A stretch of 64,000 nt of DNA from Strigamia acuminata (taxonomy: Eukaryota > Arthropoda > Chilopoda > Geophilomorpha > Linotaeniidae). The stretch spans positions 7,084,259 to 7,148,258 of the forward strand of contig OX442320.1 in NCBI GenBank assembly GCA_949358305.1. The letters run 5' to 3'. Each line of letters starts with the position of its first letter. Positions within the stretch are counted from its first letter, which is position 1. The notes under the pieces were generated by a model. That model did not search any database and was not told the origin of the DNA. It saw only the letters and a list, made by a program, of their open reading frames with translations. This document shows, piece by piece, positions 52,590 to 62,084 of this stretch. Both the position numbers and the translations under genes were made by a program.

Positions 52590-52781
52590 GACAAAGGATA
52601 GCCTTCTCACTGTAAACAGTACGTTAGTATTTTTATCGGCCATGATATCACATCAATATTACGTACGAACCGAAACAAGCAGAACTACAAAAGCAGTCAG
52701 TAATTAACTCTGACATAAAACCAACAAAAATACTAAATTAAATTATTATTAGCAATATTAACACGTAGTTTTGCGATATGT

Positions 52782-52853
52782 GGCCTGTTGGTCTAGGGGT
52801 ATGATTCTCGCTTCGGGTGCGAGAGGTCCCGGGTTCAAATCCCGGACAGGCCC
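52782..52853 (+). tRNA. tRNA-Pro (anticodon CGG)
   Basis: 72-nt cloverleaf: acceptor GGCCTGT/ACAGGCC, anticodon loop TTCGGGT. The acceptor pair change (C-G to T-A) is compensated relative to the TGG gene. Confidence 0.97.
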
Positions 52854-53009
52854 GATACATTTATTTTTTACGTAATTAATTTTTTTAAATACTATTTATC
52901 AATGAAATAAAAATTCGAATCTCCAGTACACACACAAAAAAAGATTATTTTCTTTTTATTTATTTATTTTTTGATTTTAACTCTAATTTTACTACAAAAA
53001 ATATTAAAA

Positions 53010-53087
53010 ACCGCGCCAGGATTTGAACCTGGGCCTCCAAGATTTCATTAATGAAACCTTGGTATTCTAACCACTAAACCACGCGGT
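53010..53087 (-). tRNA. Aberrant tRNA-Glu-like gene with enlarged anticodon arm
   Basis: The minus strand reads as a cloverleaf with acceptor ACCGCGT/GCGCGGT, A-box TTAGTGGTTAGAAT, T-arm CCAGG-TTCAAAT-CCTGG, and a T run downstream as terminator. The anticodon stem CCAAG/CTTGG closes a 16-nt loop instead of 7, because 9 extra bases (ttaatgaaa) follow a TTC anticodon. The whole arm is a 26-nt near-palindrome. It is either a pseudo-tRNA or a tRNA-Glu with a tiny intron complementary to the anticodon. Confidence 0.6.
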
Positions 53088-53302
53088 AATGACGTTAATT
53101 ACTATTCAATAATTCGTCTTCAAGTTAATTTAAATTTTCAATTTTTGAAAATAAAATATTAAATTTTTCCCGGTATTCTGAAATCTGAAGAGTTTATTTT
53201 TAGCAACGACTGGTGGCACCACCTAGCTGTTAAGATTGGAAAAAAACATCTTAAGACGAGTGACGAGTGAGGAAACAACTTCTTAATCCATCTTCTGTCG
53301 TA

Positions 53303-54487
53303 ATGTCCACTTTACGAGTGATGTTTGCGCTTTTAACTCTCGCGGTTTGTGTTTATCAAGTTCAAGGTAAGTTCAACATTTAACCCTAAAAAGTAAAAAC
53401 GAACCTTTTCTTTAAAAAAAAACCATTTTTTCAATCATTTTAATTGCAAATTTTAATTAATCCACAATTTAGTTTAATAACAGAAAGAAATAACTGCGAA
53501 ATGGGAATTTAGCGGTTTAAATAAATGACCAAAAATTAATATTTGATGATTATTACCACAACCCAAATGCCCGTGCCAATTTTAACCTCGCTAAGTCTCA
53601 CGCAGTTTTTTCCATCATTCATCAACAACTTTATTCCTCTCGTGGGTTTTTGTCTAAATAACTCACAGAAATTACAAACCGCAACTTTTGTCTTCAATGT
53701 TGTTTATGAACTAAGAAGTAAAGAGATTTGTACAATTTTGTAATCACACAAAGACGTGAATCTTATACAAATAGGTTTATTTGTATTCCCATGTTGTCTA
53801 GTGGTTAGGATACCTGGCTCTCACCCAGGAGGCCCGGGTTCGATTCCCGGCATGGGAAATTTTTTTTATTTTAAATTAATTTTATATATATATTATATAT
53901 ATATATTTTTTTTTTTAATATTTCAGGGCTTCGCGGTTGTTCCAATTACGGCCATTCATGTTTTGGCGGTGAGTTATTTTCACTTCTCATGTAAATCATG
54001 TAAATTAATTAGTGAAATTTTCCTAACTCGGTTAATTGAGTTTGTGCAATCAATACTTGATCTCCGATATCTTGCTGACTATTTACTAAGAGAAAATCAA
54101 ATTAACACGAAAGCACGACATGTTCGTGTTCTAAAAACTAAACTCGATACTCAAATCACTTGTTTATTCATTATAACACACATAAAATTGAGTAAAAGAT
54201 GTGGATACAAGTTGTTTGTAATTTATAGCTCATGGAAAAAGAACGCACGAAACTGATGAAAAGGGCCAAACAGCTTCGCTGGATTTGAACGAAAACTCAA
54301 AGCGTGCCAATCAGATTACACCTAATGACTTACCTGGAGTAGAAAATCGTCTAAAGTCTGCTTTCGTACGAAAATGGGTGAAATCAAACATAAAATAGAA
54401 TTCCGAGGAATATAAAACCTAATTACTAATGTTTTATTTCAGATGTCAGCATTGCGACGGGGTGGAAATGCTGAAACTGTGCAATGA
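53303..54487 (+). CDS. CCHa: CCHamide neuropeptide precursor (GCSNYGHSCFGAH-amide)
   Basis: Precursor of a secreted brain-gut peptide that acts on CCHamide GPCRs. Exons: 53303-53366, 53927-53968, 54229-54365, 54443-54487; 95 residues. A signal peptide (MSTLRVMFALLTLAVCVYQV) is followed within a few residues by GCSNYGHSCFGAHGKR. This has the two cysteines that form the disulfide ring, the GHSC-x-GAH core, Gly as the amide donor and the dibasic KR cleavage site. The 42-nt exon 2 encodes GLRGCSNYGHSCFG; AHGKR starts exon 3. The remainder is a non-conserved spacer with a possible second dibasic site. The Phe and the N-terminal GCS suggest the CCHamide-2 type, while GAH is typical of type 1, so the paralogue number is left open. 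It converges with a second CCHamide gene. Confidence 0.92.
53787..53858 (+). tRNA. tRNA-Glu (anticodon CTC), nested in CCHamide intron
   Basis: 72-nt cloverleaf with anticodon loop CTCTCAC, otherwise like the TTC gene at 52518. It lies on the same strand inside intron 1 (53367-53926) of the CCHamide gene, 68 bp before the microexon. Confidence 0.97.
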
Positions 54488-54932
54488 GTTCATTTAACAT
54501 TCCTTTATGTAGTTAATTGTAAATTGTAACTTAATTATAATGTTTTTAAGTAAAATAGAAAATGTAAATTAATGACAGTGATGATAATATAAAATAATTC
54601 TAATGTGGCGTATTTATTGCTTTGTTTATTTGCGTCGGTGCAGTTGTGGCTTTGTGTCGTCCAGTGGCGCTGGTGTCGAACAATGGCGGATACAAATCAA
54701 GTAAACATTTGGTCGAAGTCAAATTTCAAGTCGTTTATAGTAAGCTTAGACCGAATTAATATACGTATAATGAACACGATAATTTAATTTATTCACACAC
54801 TTTTATTAAAATGCTACAATATATATAAATATATTTATTTTTAGACACTGATTTTATATTTTGAAATGGTCTTATCCGATCGGCCATTTTATTTTTCATA
54901 ATTAAAACCACACTAAACCACATCTTTCGTTT
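54488..54932. other. Shared 3' region between the convergent CCHamide genes
   Basis: 445 bp between the two stop codons, holding both 3' UTRs. The sequence is AT-rich with a tatatataaatata stretch near 54823. No gene is seen. Confidence 0.5.
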
Positions 54933-57900
54933 TCAGTCGTCGTTTTCCAAAGCAGATATTAACTGAGGAAAAAGAAAAATAATTAATTTCTACTAATATC
55001 CTATTTTCTATTTACAGACTACAACGTGCGACGAGAAGAAAAAATAATTATATTATCCCATCTGCCTCCAGTTCAATTACTAATCAGGCTTGGCTTTAGG
55101 TAATACCATAAATTTCCTCAAATTAACTGTCTTTTCACGACCAAACGCAACTTTTATACATTCCCCTCGCAACTTCTACAACACTGAGGCAAAAGTGCTG
55201 CGTAATAATTAATTTCACAACATTAATTCGCGCGCATCTTACCAAATCTCTCCATTTATCATCCCATTTCCTGGCGGCACTCCTCTCATCTTGCTCAAGA
55301 TTTTCTTCCGATATTCTGTTAAACTCATCCGCAGCTCTGTGGAATGGTAAAAAATTTGCAGTATCTCGTCTCATCTCTTGTCGATTGCTCGAACGTTTTC
55401 CATGGCCTAATGAAGAAAGAAATCCATTAAACTAAGAAGTTAAGAATCTCTGCAGTGGGCCCATGTGCAAGTTGGGTTAATAAGCCGTTTAGCAGAGCCG
55501 TAGCTACGATTTTCGGTAAATTTATTCAAGAAAACACGTCGTTTAGTATTTTTGATGTGTGGCAAACGCGAGAGTTAATAGGAAGTCGTTGAAGACAAGT
55601 AACTAGTTAGTGTTTAATTTAAAAATGACAATGCGGCATCAGTGAAGGTCGATAAATAAGTGCAAACTTTTTACTTTTCGATTAAAGTTGAATGCAGTAA
55701 TTTGCTAAAAAGGGAACGAAGACTGAAAGCGCCAATAATTCACCGGAAGAAGCCTAATCTTCGAGTAAAAGAGGCATTGAAAGGGCGTTAATTATGATTG
55801 ACATCACGTTAGAAAATTGATTCACCCACTCGTCTTTGAGTCCGTTGCGATTTAATTAAAGTCAAATTCGCATGAAATTGAAATATCATGGGTGACTTTT
55901 TGGGACGTAGAGTGCACTAAAAGCATCTTAAGTATCTTAAGACGTGGCAAGAATGATATTTGGACTCGTGGAGTTGATATCTTAAGGCAGAATTGCATTT
56001 TTCACTCACTAGGTAGCAGAGGTCAGGTCATCGATCGGTCCATCGGAGTTGGTGATTAATTTATTTATTATGTATGAACGGAACTTGTGGAATAAAGATT
56101 AATATTTGGATTATATGTTGCACTTAGCTCGCGAAATTTGTGTGGTTAGTGGTTGTACGTGTATTAAATAAATGATACAAAGTGAGGGCGGGTAGTTCTG
56201 GGAAAATTGCAAGTAGTATTTACCATTAGTCGCGCTAATTCCAAATAACAATGTTTTGAGTCGTTTATGGTCAGTTTTTCATTTGATTTTTAATTTTGAA
56301 GCTTTTTGGGAAATAATATTTGAGGAAATGATTATGTGGAATGGAAAATAACAAAGTAAGGTTGGAATAACATGACCTGTGATTTAAATATGGCGGTTGG
56401 TGTTTGGTGAAAGGATGAGATGAGTTTGAGGATTTTGTAAATTTTTTTTTTAATGGATTTAATTTTTCTTACCTCCTAGGCATGAGTGACCAAAATTGAG
56501 ACAACCTCTTCTACCTGGAATTAATAAAAAAAAAAAGTATAATAAAAATATTATAAATGGTCTCAGTGAGCGCGGGATGCTGATTGAACGCGTTACCGTG
56601 TAAAATGAGGCTTGAGAGTACAAAAATGCATTTTTATGTGCAATAATGCACTTTTTAAGTCCAAAAATGCATTTTTATATGCAATAATGCACTTTTTAAG
56701 TCCAAAAATGCACTTTTTAAGTCCAAAAATGCATTTTAATGTGCAATAATGCACTTTTCAAGTGCAAAAATGCTCTTTTTATGTGCAAAAATGCTCTTTT
56801 TATGTGCAAAAATCGACTTTTAGAGTTTGAAAATCTATTTTAATTATGGCCTAATCATTTCGTACTCGGCGGGGAAATCTAAGTTCTAAGTTCTACTGGA
56901 GCATTTACAGACTTTATATATATTTTTATACATTTATTTTATTCTATTTCAGAGCTTGACATTTATGTAAGCGGATTAGCCTGCCAGACACACGTCGCAT
57001 CTTATACGGGATTACTATGACAGGTATTTTCATGATTTAAATATTGGCGTGACCATCTTGTCCATTAATTTCCTCGTGAATGGGAGATTGAGATTTCTGT
57101 AATGTTTACGTTTCCCCATGAGTGTTCTATCATCTTAACTGTGTCCACATTACACTGAGCCCCAATCTCTTGTCAGACCCAACACTTTTGTTTGCTTAGC
57201 CTTTTAGCTGCGAGTGATACACTTCTATAACGACTTCACTTTTACTACAAACACACTGAAGCGTAATCTGTGCACACACTTTCAAGCTAGGAATGTAATA
57301 AAACGTCCAGATAATTTTTATTTAGCCGGATAATTGAGTGAAAGAGATTTGTATTGGATTTTACCTAAAATATATGGTATTATTATCTGCATGTTGTGCA
57401 GGAAAGCTTGAAGGGGGAGCTTTCGAAATTTGTTGGGCTTTTATAGCGCACTAACTTTTTACGTTGATTTAGTTGACTTTTCACCTTGTGTAACGATAAA
57501 TCATTGGAAGCATGGCGATTTCTAATTTAATTTAGATACAAATTTGATGATGTCGAGTGAGTAAAATGTTTGTCGAGACCATTAAGTTTGATTAATAGGG
57601 CGGGGAATTTAATATTTAAGGTAGTTATTAGAGCGCTGGAAAAGTGGGACTATTTTGCTAGATGGTATGATACGGGGGGAAGTTGGAAAAAGAAACAGTT
57701 TCTTCTATTGATTCACCTTTTTATGGCATCTGGGTTCGTGTCTTTATATTTTTAAGGCTTTTGTAGCGGTTTATTGCGGGAAATTAATTTCTTTATGTTG
57801 CTAGGGAGGTCAATAATGTTAGGGGCGAATAAACTGGACATTTGTTACGATTTTATTGAGTTTTGAGCAGAAAAACATTTTTTTTTTTAATTTTTTTATT

Positions 57901-58534
57901 TTTTAGGGATATATGAAGTCAATTTGGGAAAAAGGTTTTTTTTTTTTTTTTTTTTAAATTTCTTTTGGTGCAGTTTTCCAATAGTTTGAATAAAACATGA
58001 GAATTTTTTTTTATAATTTGATTTGCGGTAAGAAATGCGCGCATTTGAGCGTTTTTGTTTGTCTGCATCGTCAACTCTTGATGTTTAACACGAATATCGA
58101 TAGTGAAGATTTAGTTTTCAATTTTTTTTTACTTCCTTTTTTGCCATGATAAAATAATAAAAATTAAATATAAGAAAAGAAGAAAAACAAGTATCTGCAT
58201 TCAAAATTTAAAATATTTTGTGTTTTACTTCACTTTTAGAACAAAATCGACGTTAAAACGACGTTAAAACTTAAAATACACTTAAAATAAAATTGTTAAA
58301 ACACAAGTATTTCTATTTTTGAACGCAACTAGTCTTTCTGATCTTCCATTTTATATTTAACGAATAAATTATTTAAAAAAAAAATAATTTAATTTAAAAA
58401 AAAAAATTAAAATTAAATTTTTTTTTGATAAAAATTAATAAATTGGATGAGTTTTTCATACCTGTTGCTGACGAGACTAGTAAGCAAAGCAAAAGTAGGA
58501 TAACGAGCGCCGTATTACACCTGCATCCACGCAT
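54933..58534 (-). CDS. CCHa: CCHamide neuropeptide precursor (GCLNFGHSCLGAH-amide)
   Basis: Second CCHamide gene. Exons: 58534-58462, 56514-56473, 55406-55243, 54962-54933; 102 residues. The signal peptide (MRGCRCNTALVILLLLCLLV…) ends near SSA, then TGRR and the peptide GCLNFGHSCLGAH followed by GKR (amidation Gly plus dibasic site). The two cysteines and GHSC-x-GAH are conserved. The usual aromatic residue after the second Cys is Leu here. Exon 2 is again exactly 42 nt and all intron phases equal those of the plus-strand gene, so the genes are paralogues. The spacer peptide (ADEFNRISEENLEQDERSAA) is acidic. The last 9-residue exon (LISALENDD) rests on a strong acceptor, phase and likeness to MSAL in the paralogue. 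Confidence 0.88.
55455..55530. repeat. Copy of the transposon segment at 26970-27040
   Basis: The segment cagtgggcccatgtgcaag…agagccgtagctacgattttcggtaaattta resembles the end of the degraded element in the rough intron. It lies in intron 2 of the minus-strand CCHamide gene. Confidence 0.6.
56615..56830. repeat. Tandem repeat with palindromic ATGCA units, CCHamide intron 1
   Basis: About eight imperfect units of the type gtgcaaaaatgcactttt(ta)agtcc and gcatttttatgtgcaataat. They can form hairpins (aaaaatgcattttt). The array is similar in character to the array at 34195-34440. Confidence 0.85.
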
Positions 58535-59528
58535 CTCGAGCGATTTTCCCTCAACTGACGAAAGAGTTTGAGCTCGTGCCGAAAGCAGTTTGAACCTGTT
58601 GACAGTATTGAGTGAATCTAATGTTGAATTTGATTATAAAGAAACGCGATTTCTATACGACATTAATGCTCTATAACTGCTTAATGCGATAAACCCTGCG
58701 TGGGTCTAAACTTTTTTTTCTTTTGTTTGCATATTCGCTCCTCTTATTGACGTGGCCGCAGGTTGACGTCATTCGTTTCCCATTGGCTACAGGTGAGTGC
58801 GTGGGGGTGTGAAAAGGCAAAACTGCCTCAATTTAATACAACGTGCAAAAATGTTGATGTTGTTCCAATTAAACGTAACAAGTGCGTTTAAGACATGTAA
58901 AACGTCAAATATTTCGAGATAAACACACTCGACAATTGCCCAGAACCGGGCAAGTGTATTCACTCCTTTTCCCGGGGATTTATTATTGAATTTATGTCAT
59001 TTTAGCAAAATTGGCTTGTTTACGAAATAAACGCACAAAGGGGAAGTTTTCTGCGTGTTCTGCGAGTTGAAAATGATTTTTCTGCGTAGTAAAAGTTGAT
59101 TTTTATATCTGCCATCGGTTTCGAAACTGATGGCTCGTAAATACAGTTGTAATTGAGGTGCCCCCATCTCTACTAAGAATGAGCGTAATCTTGTAATCAT
59201 GGGAAAGGCGTGAGCAAACTTAAGCCATCTGTTGTGTAATCGCTTTCTTTATTGGCAACAGCAGGGATTTCAATTGCAAGAGGATGAGGATGACATAAAG
59301 GGGAGAAACTATTAACAAACGAATATTATTAGCAGTGAAAAGTTTACAAGTGCTCCTTAAATTAACAAGTTTGCTTTATTTTGCAAGATAATGCGAGGAT
59401 TATCTTTAATAAATTTGGAGTTTTAATCCGGTGTCAAAAAGAGAAGGTTATAGTGGAAAATCTTGTTGATTTGTGTTTATTTGTTTTGAAAATGAAAAAG
59501 GAGCGTGAGTGGGAATGGAATTGTACTA

Positions 59529-59796
59529 CAGTCGAAACTCTTTATAACGAATCGCGATATAACGAATTATTGATATAACGAATTATCGATATAACGAATA
59601 TCTAAAAATGGCTGGTTTGGTTGGCAGGCCGTAGAACACCGTGTTAAAAAATCTCGATATAACGAATTCTCGTTATAACGAATCGATTTTTCAGGTTCGA
59701 CCGTAGTCTAAAAAAGTAACGGTAACACAAGTAGCGAGAAAATTTCTTTTACCGAACCGATTTCTTGGGTTTCTTTGTTATAACGAGGCGTGACTG
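59529..59796. mobile_element. TA-flanked MITE (copy B)
   Basis: 268-bp element flanked by TA. The left end CAGTCGAAACTCTTTATAAC is the same as in copy A. The right end, read inward, is CAGTCACGCCTCGTTATAAC, so the right terminus has diverged or was captured from a related element. The interior is full of ttcgttatatcga-type motifs. Confidence 0.82.
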
Positions 59797-62017
59797 TATT
59801 TTGTTTTTAAAATACGAGTTTGTTTATTTGTTATTTGATTCCTTGTTTTTCTTCTTTTAGGTTTTTGCTGTTACACAATTTAGGATGAATTTGGCAGATT
59901 GAAATAGGCAAATTACAGGTAAGTGGCTTAAATCTTTCAATTTTGTGAAATTACTTTTTGTTATATTTGTATTATATGTAAGATATCTTTGTGGTGATTT
60001 TTTTTTTAATTTTAATTTTTTATTCCGGTATTTAATTCCGGATACCAGAGTGTAATGATTGATTCGCGCTCGGTTAGTTGAATGGACAAAAGGTTTCTTC
60101 ACATCCAATTCGTGCAGAAGGTGAAAGAGCGCACAATCTCTCTCCCACACTAGAAAAGTTGCACAGGATTTTTTTTTTTGCTTTTCTAAGGGAGAAATCT
60201 ATTGGTCAGCAGTCCTTAGAGTCCTGCTGCTTGGCACCGTGAAGCCACATGGGGGTTTTGAAGGTTTTAATCGGAAATTCTATTCATATTCAAATGTCGT
60301 GTTTACATGCAGGTTGTCAAATTTTTAAAAAAAAAATTTTATTTAAAATTTGACTTTAACTAAGTTTTTCTTAGAATAATAGCTGCTTAGGAAACGGGGA
60401 AATTTGTATTCAATTTCCGTAATTCCTAGAAATTTTAGTACGAAATGTGAACTTTGTGCGGTTTCAGTTTCCCATTCAAACGTTTATCGCGCTTCAATGC
60501 GAACGACCAACAAAGAGATTAAATCAATGGCATTTAAACGATTGCAAATCGCTTTAAATTTCGTTTTCAAGGGCACTTTTTAAAGAGATTCGCGTCGCCG
60601 AGACAGCTGCCACTTAAAATATAACCTCTTGTGTGCGGAACAAGTTGCAGTAATAACGCTACAACTTAATTAGCGCAATTAAAGACGAACTAAAACCACC
60701 TTTCAAATTAAAACACAAGAAAAAATAAAATCCTAATGTATAAATCCACTCATTTTAGACCAAATGAAGCCGCAATTTCGCCCTAAAGTGCACTTTTAAG
60801 CGAAATGATAAAATGTTAACGGTGTTATAAAATAGATAATTTATTTCGTTATCGGATTACGTGTGTTTCACACGCATAACCGCTCAACTCGCTTGATATA
60901 TGCGCATCTTTATCATTGTGCTTATTTTCCCCTTTAATGACAAGTTGCTTTTGGCTGGGTGCGCTGTAAGAAAAAAATTGGGCTCGGGATTTTTCGCTCT
61001 ACACGCACACGGTGCGCATTAATGTCGTTATAGAGTGGGGAAAAAATGAGAGTTGTGCATTAGGCTGCACGAAATTAACCGGTTTAAGTATATTAATGTC
61101 GTTCTGGGAGTCTAATAGACATATATCCGGTCTTACGTGCTCAATTATGGAGATTTCTGCGCACTAACACGTGTAATTAACACTGGCGCGTTTGGTTTGA
61201 GTTTAAATGACGAGTGGAACCTCGAGGGTTTTCAAGGTTATGATGTGTTGTCTTTAAAGGGAAGATTTGGAAATTGAATATGCAAAGAATTGAGTGTTAC
61301 TTCATTGTAATTTGACTCGTCCAGAAATATCACAGAGACATTTAGGTTGTTTATCTCTGCGATAAACAAGAAAATAGTCCAAAGAAATTGATGTTTTCTT
61401 TCCAGGAGAACAATAATTGCAGTTTTACCTGGCAACATGCTAGGTAACGTGATTAATAAATAAATTTAGTAAATTAACTTGGTTTTTCCTGACACTCGAA
61501 GTGTGTAATAAATAAATGCATGACGGATTCGAGAGATTTTATTTTTAAAAAGAGCTTTTGCACACGATTCGGTCAACTTTATCTGGCATGTGACTTAAAA
61601 TTGTGTCGTAAAGGTTTGAAAAATTCAACATTTTGTCATTCAAGAGTGTAAATGTGGACGACGACTGTCCAGGGGACAGTAAGATAGGAATTTGAGGTTT
61701 AAAAAGCGCTTTTGCTTGCGAATATTGAGAATGTTGTGATGAATAATAATAATGTGGCGCGGGCATGTGTGCGCAGCTGCGCAGCAAATTCTAATTGCGT
61801 ATCAAAATAGAGATAAAAATGAAAAGTCAACGAGGTAGTTTTTTTGAAAATCGACTGTCTATGGTTATGAATTTATCGCATTTTGTTATCATCGTCAATT
61901 AAATGATAAAATTCGATAACCCAACAAAATAAAAAATAAAATAAAAGCAAATTATTGCTGATATCGACAAACGGGTGCGAGATAAAACACTTTTTCACAC
62001 AATTAGAGTGTAACTTA

Positions 62018-62060
62018 TATCTATATAAACGTTCGGGAGACGATCAAAAATCACTTTGCA
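62018..62060 (+). promoter_or_regulatory. TATA-type core promoter of the Kazal gene
   Basis: tctatataaacg (TATA box at about 62020-62027) lies about 30 bp before an initiator-like atcact near 62049-62054. This would give a 5' UTR of only about 20-35 nt, as is common for insect secreted-protein genes. Confidence 0.6.
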
Positions 62061-62084
62061 CATATTTTTATGCACAAAACCAAC

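Larger units (their letters stand above)
58535..62069. other. Intergenic region between CCHamide and the Kazal gene
   Basis: This 3.5-kb interval holds the upstream region of the minus-strand CCHamide gene, one MITE (59529-59796) and otherwise AT-rich DNA. Short open frames (e.g. 59857-60150) show no recognisable domain, codon pattern or splice partner. Confidence 0.5.

Noticed and set aside
53756-54256. 166-codon plus-strand frame across the CCHamide intron
   Set aside because: It reads through a tRNA gene and intron sequence. The peptide-coding microexon uses a different frame and has good splice sites.
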